A stretch of 64,000 nucleotides of DNA from Oceanospirillaceae bacterium. GTDB lineage: Bacteria > Pseudomonadota > Gammaproteobacteria > Pseudomonadales > Balneatricaceae. Location of the stretch: positions 1 through 64,000 of the forward strand of contig JAHEDZ010000010.1 in assembly GCA_024640955.1 (NCBI GenBank), written 5' to 3'. Below the pieces are notes generated by a model, which searched no databases, was not told the DNA's origin, and saw nothing but the letters and a program-made list of their open reading frames with translations. Each line of letters begins with the position of its first letter. The stretch's first letter is position 1. Both the position numbers and the translations under genes were made by a program. Shown one piece after another: positions 8,879-17,930 of the stretch.

Positions 8879-9880
8879 CTACCGGACGGTAAACTCCCCA
8901 CAGAGCGGTTGTGGCCAAGCGGCTACAACCGCTTTTTTGTTTTCACAAACTGCCAACAGATAGTGCATCCGGGCAAAGGCGGCCTCTGGTGTTAGATCAT
9001 AACCATCCAGCGCGCCAAGGCGCTGCAACTCAGAGCCCGCTTCATAAACGCCCTGCTCCACAAAGCCAGTCGCGCACTGAGTAAGGTTAACCAAAAGCAC
9101 ACCAGCCTCAACCGCGCGCTCCAGTGCTCCCATCAACAAACGATCATCAGCCGGCAAATTCCCACTGCCGTAGCTCAGTAGGATCAGCGCTTCACAGCCT
9201 GCGCTAGTCAAAGCCTCTACCAAAGCGGCAGGCATGCCGGGATACACCAGCAAAGTCGCCACCGATTCGTCACTGAGCTCCAACGCGCCCTCAAATGTCC
9301 GACCCATGAACGGCGCCGCACCCTCAGCCATGAAAAGCGAAGGTTCAGAAAGCCCCAGTCGCGCCGCGTTCGGGGAGTCGAAGCCCTGATAAGACTGGAC
9401 CGATATCTTACGCACTCGATTGCCTTGCAGCACGTAACCGCCAAAGCAGACGTATACACCGGCCAAGGGGACACTCGCGAGCAGTTCAAAGCTAGCGGTA
9501 ATATTGGCTTGAGCATCGCTACCAGAGTGCTCTAACGGCTTTTGGGAGCCGGTCAAAACGATCGGTAGATTCAGAGCCCCACAGGTAAAACTGAGCGCGC
9601 TGGCGCTGTATGCCAGCGTATCGGTCCCGTGAATAACGATAACGCCTGTGTAATCTTGACCATGCTGCGCAACAGCTTCGGTGATTCTCAGCCAATGGCT
9701 CGGCAGAAGGTTTGAGCTATCGATCAGTGGCTCAAGTTCTATCAGGTCGAAGCGATCCAAAAACTCGGGCAGTTGTTGCTCAATCCTAACCTTTAGCCCC
9801 GCAGCTGGTACAAGGCCAGCGGGCCCATCCACCATACCGAAAGTACCGCCGGTGTTGATGACAAGTATTTTTTCACTCAT
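8879..9880 (-). CDS. ansA: L-asparaginase, type I (cytoplasmic)
   Basis: Hydrolyses L-asparagine to aspartate and ammonia. The two catalytic triad motifs are present: TGGT at residues 10-13 (with GGTFGM following) and HGTDTLAY at 84-91, plus SSN at 55-57 and GSQKPL near residue 107. No signal peptide, and 333 residues fits the cytosolic AnsA type rather than the periplasmic high-affinity enzyme. Its ATG overlaps the stop of the upstream CYTH gene by four bases (ATGA), implying coupled translation. Converges on the amino-acid importer, giving a plausible route from imported asparagine to ammonia. Confidence 0.88.
   Translation of the reverse strand: MSEKILVINTGGTFGMVDGPAGLVPAAGLKVRIEQQLPEFLDRFDLIELEPLIDSSNLLPSHWLRITEAVAQHGQDYTGVIVIHGTDTLAYSASALSFTCGALNLPIVLTGSQKPLEHSGSDAQANITASFELLASVPLAGVYVCFGGYVLQGNRVRKISVQSYQGFDSPNAARLGLSEPSLFMAEGAAPFMGRTFEGALELSDESVATLLVYPGMPAALVEALTSAGCEALILLSYGSGNLPADDRLLMGALERAVEAGVLLVNLTQCATGFVEQGVYEAGSELQRLGALDGYDLTPEAAFARMHYLLAVCENKKAVVAAWPQPLCGEFTVR
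8904..8938 (+). terminator. Terminator of aapJQMP embedded in the 3' end of the asparaginase gene
   Basis: AGCGGTTGT, a 12-base loop, ACAACCGCT, then six T. A 9-bp perfect stem plus U-tract on the plus strand, placed entirely in the antisense of the last codons of the converging asparaginase gene. Confidence 0.75.
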
Positions 9881-10476
9881 AGGTTTGACTCCAGAAGACG
9901 CTGTGCTCGCTCTGCCTTTGAGACGGTAGAGATCTGCAGATCGATCTCGCCCTTCAGCAACTCTGCAAGTGCCAGCAAGCCGCTCGTAGCTCCGGACTTG
10001 AGTTCTAACTCCACTTCAGAGATCGGCATACGCTTGGGTGCCGCAAATATCTCACCCTGATCGAGCGCCACCTCGACACAAGCCCCCTGATAATCGATCA
10101 GCCAGGCTGTACGCTTAAAGTCGGTGGTGAACAGTGGCTTGAGTGCAGCCCCGTTAATCTGTGAAGGAAGCTGCTCTCGCGCCAAATCGATATTCAACTC
10201 ACTACTCGGAAGCTCCCACTCCCACTCACCACGGGTACTAATTCCGTTCGAATCCACCACTCCCGCACTCTTCAAGGTCTGAATCCACTGATTGCCGGCG
10301 CGGCGGACACGCAGGGCAACACGCGCCTGCTTTAACTCTTGCTGCGGCGTATCGTAGTAGCAGTTTGCCAACATCAAAGAGCTTGCGGGCTCCCAGCCCT
10401 TCGAATGCATCACTGCTATAAATTTGGAGCTATCCTCTGGGGCAATCTCCATTTTCAACTCTAGCTCTGCCGCCAT
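9877..10476 (-). CDS. CYTH-domain (triphosphate tunnel metalloenzyme) protein
   Basis: The ExExK signature of the CYTH superfamily is at residues 4-8 (ELELK), followed by strand-rich basic and acidic motifs such as YYDTPQQELKQARVALRVRRAG (about 40-61), W-Q-TLKSAG and the late E-x-E pair in SEVELELKSG. Members hydrolyse inorganic triphosphate or related substrates in a metal-filled tunnel. E. coli YgiF has this domain plus a CHAD domain (433 residues); here only CYTH is present in 199 residues. It is cotranscribed with, and overlaps, the asparaginase gene. The substrate is not determined by sequence. Confidence 0.8.
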   Translation of the reverse strand: MAAELELKMEIAPEDSSKFIAVMHSKGWEPASSLMLANCYYDTPQQELKQARVALRVRRAGNQWIQTLKSAGVVDSNGISTRGEWEWELPSSELNIDLAREQLPSQINGAALKPLFTTDFKRTAWLIDYQGACVEVALDQGEIFAAPKRMPISEVELELKSGATSGLLALAELLKGEIDLQISTVSKAERAQRLLESNL

Positions 10477-10650
10477 TACCTTTCCTAGTTCAGAACTTCA
10501 ATCAACCACAAGGTATTAAGCATATCATCAAGCGCTGTAATCCTGCTCGGGCAGCAGACTGAATAGCTGAGCTCTGCCCATGAACTCTGCCCGTGTAGCA
10601 ACTCTGCGACCCTTTTGGCATTATGCGGTTATATTCAGTTGGATTCTCCT

Positions 10651-11799
10651 ATGGCACAGCTACCTAACACGATCGATAAAATCAGGGCTCTGATCGGTTC
10701 TCCGTCCATCAGCTCGACCTCTCCTAAGTGGGATAGCTCGAACCTCGGCGTGATCGAGACCCTGCACGCCTGGCTCGAAGAGCTCGGGTTCAGTTGTGAA
10801 GTGATGCCTATTACAGGCGAACCGACAAAAGCGAATTTGATTGCGACTCTCGGGTCCGGTCCGGGCGGCCTAGTCCTATCTGGGCACACAGACACGGTGC
10901 CCTGTGACCCAGAGCTATGGAAATCCGATCCGTTCAAATTGAACGAGCGCGACAACAGGCTCTACGGCTTGGGCAGCTGCGATATGAAAGGCTTTATCGC
11001 ACTGGCAATCGAGGCGGCAAGCGCCTTTAAAGATACTCAACTCAAAGCGCCCCTTATCATCCTTGCCACGGCTGATGAAGAGTCATCGATGTCAGGTGCT
11101 CGCGCGCTGGTCGATGCTGGCAAACCTAAAGCGCGCGCTGCTGTTATTGGAGAGCCAACGGGGCTCAAACCGATCCGCATGCACAAAGGGATGATGATGG
11201 AAGCGGTGCGTATTGAGGGCCAAGCCGGTCACTCATCCGACCCGTCACTCGGCGCGAACGCGCTAGAGGCGATGCATGGAGTGATGAGCGAACTGCTAAG
11301 CATCCGCAATGAGCTGCAGAGCAACTACCAGAACGCCGGCTTCAAGGTCAACGTACCGACGATGAACTTTGGCTGCATCCACGGTGGCGATAACCCCAAC
11401 CGTATCTGCGGTCGCTGTGAGATGGAGTTTGATCTTCGGCCACTACCTGGCATGTCGATGGATAGCTTGCGCAATATGATTAGTGAGCGCTTACACCCAA
11501 TTGAAGCCAAGCATAACGTGCAGCTAACGACTCGGTCGCTCTTTCCGGGCATTCCACCCTATGAACAGATCGAAGCATCTGAACTGATTCGACAAGTGGA
11601 GAAGCTGACAGGGCATAGCGCAAACTCGGTCGCCTTTGGTACAGAAGCACCCTTCCTGCAGTCGCTTGGGATGGAGACCGTAGTACTGGGGCCCGGTTCG
11701 ATTGATCAAGCACATCAGCCCGATGAATTTCTGGCGCTGGATCAGATCAAGCCCACGCTTGAGCTGCTGCAGAACCTAATTAAACACTACTGCCTCTGA
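10651..11799 (+). CDS. argE: acetylornithine deacetylase
   Basis: M20 metallopeptidase-family enzyme of arginine synthesis, releasing ornithine from N-acetylornithine. Zinc and catalytic motifs are visible: SGHTDTVPCD, GLGSCDMKGF with the bridging aspartate, and ADEESSMSGA with the general-base glutamate; VEGQAGHSSDP-like text (IEGQAGHSSDPSLGANA) marks the dimerisation domain, and GTEAPF near the C terminus supplies a late ligand. The track start is a TTG at 10615; ATG 10651 (MAQLPNTIDKIRALI) aligns with family starts, giving 382 residues. Its ribosome site is weak (GGAT). argA follows after 12 bp. Confidence 0.93.
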   Translation: MAQLPNTIDKIRALIGSPSISSTSPKWDSSNLGVIETLHAWLEELGFSCEVMPITGEPTKANLIATLGSGPGGLVLSGHTDTVPCDPELWKSDPFKLNERDNRLYGLGSCDMKGFIALAIEAASAFKDTQLKAPLIILATADEESSMSGARALVDAGKPKARAAVIGEPTGLKPIRMHKGMMMEAVRIEGQAGHSSDPSLGANALEAMHGVMSELLSIRNELQSNYQNAGFKVNVPTMNFGCIHGGDNPNRICGRCEMEFDLRPLPGMSMDSLRNMISERLHPIEAKHNVQLTTRSLFPGIPPYEQIEASELIRQVEKLTGHSANSVAFGTEAPFLQSLGMETVVLGPGSIDQAHQPDEFLALDQIKPTLELLQNLIKHYCL

Positions 11800-11811
11800 G
11801 GAGAGCGCGAA

Positions 11812-13146
11812 ATGAGTGACCAATACAGCTTTATCGACTGGTTCCGCCACTCCTCTCCCTACATCCATGCGCACCGGGGTAAGACCTTTGTGCTGATGTT
11901 GGGGGGCGAGGCGATAGAGCATGCCAACTTCCGTAATATCATTCACGACATCGCGCTGCTCAACAGCCTAGATATTCGCCTAGTGCTAGTGCACGGCGCC
12001 CGCAGTCAGATTGATGCGCGCCTTTCCCAGGCCGGTATTGATGTGCATCTGCACCACGACCAGCGTGTTACTGATAGCGCCAGCCTAAACTGCGTCGTTG
12101 AAGCGGTTGGCAGTGTACGTACCTATATCGAAGCGCAACTCTCTATGGGGTTGGCAAATACGCCTATGCACGGTGCCGGAATCCGTGTGGCTAGTGGTAA
12201 TCACATTATCGCCAAGCCGCTTGGTGTGCTGGATGGTGTCGATATGGGTCACACAGGTGAGCTGCGCCGCGTTGATGCCGATGCGATCGAGCGCCAACTT
12301 CAACAGGACAATGTGGTGCTAATCTCCAACCTTGGCTACTCACCCACTGGAGAGATCTTCAACCTCCCATCTGAAGAGGTCGCTGTGGGCGTTGCCAACG
12401 CGATGAATGCAGACAAGCTAATTCTATTTGGCGCTCAAGAGGGGATCACCGACAGTCATGGCGAACTACGGACCGAACTCCTGGCAGCCACGGCCAAACG
12501 GTTAGTAAGTCATTACTTTTCCCGTCATGAAGACCCGTCTCAGCCATATACCGAGACGGCCTGTCTTCTTGCTGCGGCGGCCGATGCCTGTGACCTTGGA
12601 ATTCCGCGTTGTCATCTGGTTAGCTACAAAGAGGACGGCGCCCTTCTCACTGAGCTCTTCACCCGTGACGGTACCGGCACGATGATCAGTAAAGAGTCTT
12701 ATGAGCAGGTGCGGCCGGCTACAATAGAGGATGTAGGCGGCATTATTGAGGTGATTGCGCCGTTTGAGGAGCGCGGCGTTCTGGTACGCCGCTCGCGCGA
12801 GCTACTGGAGGCCGAAATAGAGCAGTTCTCGGTTGTTGAGCGTGACTCTGTCATCATCGGCTGTGCTGCACTCTACCCCTTTGCTGACGAGGCGGTTGGC
12901 GAGCTTGCCTGCGTTGCAATCGATGATGACTATCGAGGCGGAAACCGTGGTGAGCTGCTGCTGGCGCATGTCGAGCAGCGGGCCAACGAGCAGGGGCTAA
13001 AAAAGCTGTTTGTGCTAACAACGCGCACAGCGCACTGGTTCCAGGAGCGGGGATTCGCTGAGCAGTCCCTTGATTCGTTGCCAGGCCAGCGTAAAGCGCT
13101 CTACAACTTCCAACGCAACTCGAAGGTGTTCTTCAAACAGCTCTAA
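11812..13146 (+). CDS. argA: N-acetylglutamate synthase
   Basis: First step of arginine synthesis: acetylation of glutamate with acetyl-CoA. Two domains are visible, an N-terminal amino-acid-kinase fold (KTFVLMLGGEAIEH near 22-35, LVHGARSQID near 61) that normally binds the arginine feedback inhibitor, and a C-terminal GNAT domain (VAIDDDYRGGNRGELLLAHVE near 371-391). Length 444 equals the E. coli-type enzyme (443). AGGAGAG precedes the ATG. It forms an argE-argA pair, so the first acetylation and a later deacetylation step are co-expressed. Confidence 0.95.
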   Translation: MSDQYSFIDWFRHSSPYIHAHRGKTFVLMLGGEAIEHANFRNIIHDIALLNSLDIRLVLVHGARSQIDARLSQAGIDVHLHHDQRVTDSASLNCVVEAVGSVRTYIEAQLSMGLANTPMHGAGIRVASGNHIIAKPLGVLDGVDMGHTGELRRVDADAIERQLQQDNVVLISNLGYSPTGEIFNLPSEEVAVGVANAMNADKLILFGAQEGITDSHGELRTELLAATAKRLVSHYFSRHEDPSQPYTETACLLAAAADACDLGIPRCHLVSYKEDGALLTELFTRDGTGTMISKESYEQVRPATIEDVGGIIEVIAPFEERGVLVRRSRELLEAEIEQFSVVERDSVIIGCAALYPFADEAVGELACVAIDDDYRGGNRGELLLAHVEQRANEQGLKKLFVLTTRTAHWFQERGFAEQSLDSLPGQRKALYNFQRNSKVFFKQL

Positions 13147-13163
13147 CTCGATGCTCTGAGAGA

Positions 13164-14549
13164 CTAGGGGAGCAGCACACGGAACTCAGCGCCGCCAAGC
13201 GTCGAGGTTCCGACTTCGAGTGCACCCTTGTAACTACTGAGGATATCGGCACAGACAGCTAGCCCGATTCCCTGCCCCGGTGTGGAGGTATCGAGACGCG
13301 CGCCCCGCTCGAGGATTGTAAGACGCTCTGCGCTACCAACACCGGGCCCATCATCGCCAATCAGCAGCAACAGACCGTTGTCATCCTCATAAGCCGCGAT
13401 CGAGACGCGAGATTTACCGTATTTGAAAGCGTTCTCTAATAGGTTACCTAGCAACTCCATCAGATCACGCTCGTCCCCGGGGAAGCTCTTTTCGGTTAGG
13501 CCCTCAATCTCAACCTCTATGCCTTTTGAGCCATAGACCTTAGAGAGCGCGCCACAGATGCGCTCTACCGCAGCAGCGATCGGCACGGTATTAGCTAAGC
13601 GACTATCTTTGCTCTTCACAGCACGACTGAGCTGATACTGCACAATCTGCGACATACGATCCGCCTGCTCATCAATCAAGCGCTCATAAGTCTCTAAGGT
13701 GTGCTGCTCACTCGCCGCGCCTTTAATCACGGCAATCGGGGTTTTAAGGCTGTGTGCCAAATCCGCCAGCGTATTGCGATAGCGCTCACGCTGCAGACGC
13801 TCGGTATCGATAAGACGATTGAGGTTGCGCGTAACCGGCTCCACTTCCTTCGGGTAACTCCCCTTTAGTGCCTCTGCGTCACCCTTCTCGATACCTGAGA
13901 TCTCATCCGCCAGCCCCTTGAGCGGCTTCAGGCCCCAGCGCAGAATCAAATACTGCAACACCAGCGCTAGGAGATAGACAGCGAAAAGCCAACCCCAGAG
14001 CTGCGTCTGGAAGGTGATCAGCTCCTCCATTGCTCGGTTATCACTATTGAGTATTGCGATTAAGTACTTATATTCCGAACCATCAATATCCCATATCAAT
14101 GGGTAGACATAGAGGAATGTATTTTCATTTTTGCGGTGCGTAAAGCGGCTTGTGCCCGGTTCTGGTTGAATCTCTGCAATCTGGGCGATCAGATCATCTT
14201 CTATCAGTGTGCTCGATTCAGAACGCCACTTGAGCTCGCCGGCAGCGTCAAATACCATCGCAGAGAGCCCAGACTGCACCTGTGAGAAGCGCGGCTCTTG
14301 CAGCGTGCGGGGCAGTACCAACTCGCTCTCAATAAACTCAGCTGAACCCAGCAGAGCATAGGTGTGCAGGCGTGCTTGAGACTCCTCAGAGGTCAGTAGC
14401 GTCGTTTCAAAGGCGCGCTGCAGAGCTGCACCAGCAAAAATGGTCAGGATCGGTAGCAGTATCATCGAAGCCCAGAGCAGACGACCTCTAAGCGATCCTG
14501 GCACCGGCAGCAGAGAGACCAGTCGTTTAGTGAGTTGCTTCCAGCGCAA
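13164..14549 (-). CDS. phoQ: PhoQ-like sensor histidine kinase
   Basis: Inner-membrane sensor: transmembrane segment about 24-44, periplasmic sensor about 46-180, second segment about 184-204, HAMP-like linker, and the H-box LADLAHSLKTPIAVIKG with phospho-accepting H266. SLKTP is typical of the PhoQ group. N-box LLGNLLENAFKYG and GDDGPGVG/GQGIGLAV nucleotide boxes follow. The start is a TTG (14549) with GGGAT upstream, overlapping the regulator gene by 23 bp; no better ATG exists. Third gene of the PepSY-phoP-phoQ-like operon. The signal (Mg2+, peptides or something else) cannot be read from sequence. Confidence 0.8.
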   Translation of the reverse strand: MRWKQLTKRLVSLLPVPGSLRGRLLWASMILLPILTIFAGAALQRAFETTLLTSEESQARLHTYALLGSAEFIESELVLPRTLQEPRFSQVQSGLSAMVFDAAGELKWRSESSTLIEDDLIAQIAEIQPEPGTSRFTHRKNENTFLYVYPLIWDIDGSEYKYLIAILNSDNRAMEELITFQTQLWGWLFAVYLLALVLQYLILRWGLKPLKGLADEISGIEKGDAEALKGSYPKEVEPVTRNLNRLIDTERLQRERYRNTLADLAHSLKTPIAVIKGAASEQHTLETYERLIDEQADRMSQIVQYQLSRAVKSKDSRLANTVPIAAAVERICGALSKVYGSKGIEVEIEGLTEKSFPGDERDLMELLGNLLENAFKYGKSRVSIAAYEDDNGLLLLIGDDGPGVGSAERLTILERGARLDTSTPGQGIGLAVCADILSSYKGALEVGTSTLGGAEFRVLLP

Positions 14550-15207
14550 AGCGGTATCCCAAGCCTCTGACCGTCAATATAGGGTTTAGAGTCTGATCCG
14601 GGTCGAGTTTCTGACGTAGTCGGCGGATAAACACCTCCAGTACGTTAGAGTCGCGATCATAATCCTGGTGATAGAGGTGCTCTGTCAGCTCCGATTTGGA
14701 GATAGTTTGGCCGGCGTGCAGCATCAGATACTCGAGCGTGCGGTATTCGTAGCTAGTCAGCTTGATCTCAGAGTCGTTGACTGAGACCGAACGAGCTGTG
14801 GTATCGAGGGTGACCGGGCCAAAGCTCATCTGTGGCTTGGCGTGACCCGCAGCGCGACGCAGCAGAGCATTAACTCGGGCGGTTAGCTCTTCGATGTGGA
14901 AAGGTTTAACCAGATAATCATCAGCACCTGCCTCGAGCCCCTCAACCTTATCCTGCCAGTCACCGCGGGCAGTTAGTATCAATACCGGCAAATCGCGCTG
15001 AGCGCTACGCCAAGCTCGAATCACTTCAAGCCCTGAACGCCCGGGCAACCCTATATCCACGATCGCCAGATCAAACTCATACTCAGTGCCAAGGTAAACA
15101 GCCTCATCACCATCGCCACACTCCTCAACGGTGTAGCTACGGCTGTGTAAGTTAGCTACGAGTTGACGGCGCAGATCAGGATCGTCTTCAACGATTAGAA
15201 TTTTCAC
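14527..15207 (-). CDS. phoP: PhoP-like OmpR-family response regulator
   Basis: Receiver domain with acidic pocket E7/D8, phospho-acceptor D51 (VDIGLPG), T/K switch residues (LTARGDWQDKV and VKPFHIEEL), and a winged-helix DNA-binding C terminus (KLTSYEYRTLEYL, TVRGLGYRF). From memory the WQDKVE-LEAGADDY-KPFHIEE stretch is close to enterobacterial PhoP. Length 226 is standard. It overlaps the PepSY gene stop by four bases (ATGA) and the kinase start by 23 bp, so the three genes form one translationally coupled unit. Confidence 0.82.
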   Translation of the reverse strand: MKILIVEDDPDLRRQLVANLHSRSYTVEECGDGDEAVYLGTEYEFDLAIVDIGLPGRSGLEVIRAWRSAQRDLPVLILTARGDWQDKVEGLEAGADDYLVKPFHIEELTARVNALLRRAAGHAKPQMSFGPVTLDTTARSVSVNDSEIKLTSYEYRTLEYLMLHAGQTISKSELTEHLYHQDYDRDSNVLEVFIRRLRQKLDPDQTLNPILTVRGLGYRFALEATH

Positions 15208-15806
15208 TCGACCGCCTCCTTCGCTGCTTCTTGTTTGGCAGGCAAGACAGGCGCATCGGCAAGGGGTTCAGTCTCTGACTCTGAGGCTGGCTCAGATGCA
15301 GTGACTGTTTCAGCCGGCCCTGTCACAGCGTCCACAGCCTCAGTTTCATTGGCCGTCGCAGCGACTTGAGCTTCAATCGGCTTGATAATTTCACCGTTGG
15401 CAGCATCGATCACCACATCTCTTACCCGGCCATCATTAACAACACGGATATGGAAATGGATACCCATCTCATCCTCAACCTGCTCCGCCTTTAGCACTTC
15501 GCCGCCAAAGGCTGCCACAGCAATATCGGCTGCCGCTTTGATGTCGAAAGGTAGTTGGGTCGCAGCGGGCGCCTCCTCTTCAGAGATAACTGAAGCATCA
15601 ACACCTTCAGCAGCCTCCTCTAGAGGAACCTCCTCCTTGGGGGCCTCAGCCTCCTCAGACTGCATCGCTTGCGCGCTGTTTTGGGATACCGGCTCAACGG
15701 CCGCACTCTCCTGCACCGTCGCCTTATCTACGTCGGCAGCATAACTCACAGGTACGAGTGCCAGAGTAATCAGCGCAATTAGGGCTGCGCGTTGGGAATC
15801 AATCAA
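15204..15806 (-). CDS. exported PepSY-domain protein of the PhoPQ-like operon
   Basis: A signal peptide (MIDSQRAALIALITLALVPVSYA) is followed by a long acidic, alanine- and glutamate-rich linker, a PepSY domain (about residues 85-150: LPFDIKAAADIAVAAFGGEVLKAEQV...VVIDAANGEIIKP), then a second acidic tail. PepSY domains are common in proteins near PhoPQ-type systems and are thought to modulate exported proteases or sense periplasmic conditions. The start is TTG (15806), justified by GGAGGA five bases upstream and the lack of any early ATG. It precedes and overlaps the response regulator. Confidence 0.8.
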   Translation of the reverse strand: MIDSQRAALIALITLALVPVSYAADVDKATVQESAAVEPVSQNSAQAMQSEEAEAPKEEVPLEEAAEGVDASVISEEEAPAATQLPFDIKAAADIAVAAFGGEVLKAEQVEDEMGIHFHIRVVNDGRVRDVVIDAANGEIIKPIEAQVAATANETEAVDAVTGPAETVTASEPASESETEPLADAPVLPAKQEAAKEAVE

Positions 15807-15943
15807 CCCGTCCTCCGGACAAAAAACTATGTATATCCTGCAAGATTAAACTAACGCAAATGAATTGGAAATTAACCACCCCGGATAATGAAATGACCAA
15901 CCAGGTTCAACGCCGTGCGCCCTCCCTTCGAGTCGAACTCTTC

Positions 15944-15952
15944 TGATATACT
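15944..15952 (+). promoter_or_regulatory. Extended -10 promoter of ilvD
   Basis: TGATATACT, a TG-N extended -10 with a 5/6 match to TATAAT and no clear -35. A start point near 15959 would leave a leader of about 50 nt before the ilvD ATG. I see no leader peptide or riboswitch in the 205-bp gap. Confidence 0.4.
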
Positions 15953-16011
15953 CTCACGACTAAAGTTTGCATTGATGCTCACGTATGGGCGGACAATTAG
16001 AGAGAAATAAC

Positions 16012-17844
16012 ATGCCACAATATCGCTCAAAGACCTCAACTGCGGGTCGTAATATGGCTGGTGCACGTGCCCTGTGGCGTGCAACCGGCATGAAGGATGA
16101 TGATTTTCATAAGCCAATTATCGCTGTTTCAAATTCGTTCACCCAGTTTGTACCCGGTCATGTGCACCTCAAAGACATGGGCCAGCTGGTTGCACGTGAG
16201 ATCGAACGTGCAGGCGGTGTAGCCAAAGAGTTCAACACCATCGCGGTCGATGACGGTATCGCAATGGGCCACGACGGCATGCTCTACTCATTGCCGAGCC
16301 GCGACATCATCGCTGACTCGGTTGAGTACATGGTTAACGCGCACTGTGCCGATGCCATCGTCTGTATCTCCAACTGTGACAAGATCACACCAGGAATGCT
16401 AATGGCCTCAATGCGCCTCAACATCCCTGTCATCTTCGTGACTGGCGGCCCAATGGAAGCGGGTAAGACCAAACTGGCCGAGCATAAGCTCGACCTAGTC
16501 GATGCTATGGTTATGGCTGCAGATCCGAACGCAACCGACGAGCAAGTTGACGCAGTAGAGCGTTCAGCCTGCCCTACCTGTGGTTCATGTTCGGGTATGT
16601 TCACTGCCAACTCAATGAACTGTCTGGCAGAGGCGTTGGGTCTGGCACTTCCGGGTAACGGTACTGTGGTTGCAACTCACGCAGACCGTGAAGGCCTGTT
16701 CCTCGAAGCCGGTCGTCGCATCGTCGAGATGGCGAAGGACTACTACGAGAACGACAACGAAATGATCCTGCCACGCAGCGTCGGCTTCAAAGCGTTCGAA
16801 AATGCTATCACCCTCGATATCGCAATGGGCGGCTCAACCAACACTATCCTGCACCTACTGGCAATCGCTCAGGAAGCAGAGATCGACTTCACGCTGGCTG
16901 ATATCGACCGCATGTCACGCGAAGTACCGCAACTGTGTAAAGTGGCGCCAAATACTCCGAAATACCATATTGAAGATGTGCACCGAGCCGGCGGCATCAT
17001 GGCGATTCTAGGCGAGCTCGACCGTGCGGGTAAGCTTCACACCGACGTACCTTCAGTCGCGGGTGCCAACATGGGCGAAGTCCTGGATAAGTGGGACATC
17101 ATGCGTAACCCATCGCCTGAAGTGGTGGAGTTCTACAAAGCAGGTCCTGCCGGTATTCCAACACAGATCGCGTTCAGCCAGTCAACGCGTTGGCCATCAC
17201 TCGATGGTGACCGCGAGAACGGCTGTATCCGCTCTATCGAGCACGCTTTCTCACTCGAAGGTGGTCTAGCTGTACTGTTTGGCAACCTGGCTGAAGATGG
17301 CTGTGTTGTTAAAACAGCGGGGGTAGATGAATCGATCCTCGTATTTGAGGGCCCTGCACACGTAACCGAGTCACAAGATGAAGCGGTTGATCACATCCTT
17401 AATGATCAGGTGAAGGCTGGCGACGTTGTGATCGTGCGCTACGAAGGCCCGAAAGGCGGTCCGGGTATGCAGGAGATGCTCTACCCGACGTCTTACATCA
17501 AGTCTAAAGGCCTAGGTAAATCCTGTGCGCTGCTGACCGACGGTCGCTTCTCTGGTGGTACCTCTGGCCTCTCAATCGGCCACGCCTCTCCAGAAGCAGC
17601 CGGCGGCGGTAACATCGGCCTCGTGCGCGATGGCGATTTGATTCGTATCGATATTCCGGCGCGCAAGATTGATGTACTGCTATCAGACGAAGAGCTAGCT
17701 GCTCGTCGTGCAGAGCAAGACAAGATTGGTTGGAAACCTGCTAAAGAGCGTCCACGCAAGGTCTCTGCCGCACTCAAAGCCTATGCGAAGCTGACTACTG
17801 CCGCAGACAAAGGCGCCGTACGCGATCTGTCACAACTAGATTAA
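16012..17844 (+). CDS. ilvD: dihydroxy-acid dehydratase
   Basis: Fe-S dehydratase of branched-chain amino-acid synthesis, converting dihydroxy-acids to 2-oxo-acids. Cluster cysteines fit the family: C122 in SNCDK and the CPTCGSC cluster (C187, C190, C193). [12 protein letters not shown] and [16 protein letters not shown] are further signatures. The track start at 15985 is upstream; ATG 16012 ([10 protein letters not shown]) matches the E. coli start MPKYRS and follows AGAGAG, giving 610 residues. A strong terminator follows at 17894, so it is probably monocistronic. Confidence 0.96.
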   Translation: MPQYRSKTSTAGRNMAGARALWRATGMKDDDFHKPIIAVSNSFTQFVPGHVHLKDMGQLVAREIERAGGVAKEFNTIAVDDGIAMGHDGMLYSLPSRDIIADSVEYMVNAHCADAIVCISNCDKITPGMLMASMRLNIPVIFVTGGPMEAGKTKLAEHKLDLVDAMVMAADPNATDEQVDAVERSACPTCGSCSGMFTANSMNCLAEALGLALPGNGTVVATHADREGLFLEAGRRIVEMAKDYYENDNEMILPRSVGFKAFENAITLDIAMGGSTNTILHLLAIAQEAEIDFTLADIDRMSREVPQLCKVAPNTPKYHIEDVHRAGGIMAILGELDRAGKLHTDVPSVAGANMGEVLDKWDIMRNPSPEVVEFYKAGPAGIPTQIAFSQSTRWPSLDGDRENGCIRSIEHAFSLEGGLAVLFGNLAEDGCVVKTAGVDESILVFEGPAHVTESQDEAVDHILNDQVKAGDVVIVRYEGPKGGPGMQEMLYPTSYIKSKGLGKSCALLTDGRFSGGTSGLSIGHASPEAAGGGNIGLVRDGDLIRIDIPARKIDVLLSDEELAARRAEQDKIGWKPAKERPRKVSAALKAYAKLTTAADKGAVRDLSQLD

Positions 17845-17893
17845 TCCGGTACAAGGCATCTACGCAAAGCGTATGTTGCCGAATAACACCACC

Positions 17894-17921
17894 AAAGCCC
17901 TGCCATCGTGCAGGGCTTTTT
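17894..17921 (+). terminator. Rho-independent terminator after ilvD
   Basis: AGCCCTGC-CATCGT-GCAGGGCT with an upstream A-run and downstream T5, an 8-bp perfect stem. It lies between ilvD and the converging tctE stop and may act in both directions. Confidence 0.85.
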
Positions 17922-17930
17922 GTTTGGGGC

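Noticed and set aside
10615-10650. Arginine-repressor box and promoter before argE
   Set aside because: TATATT and a partial ATTCA half-site are present, but no complete ARG-box palindrome can be made.
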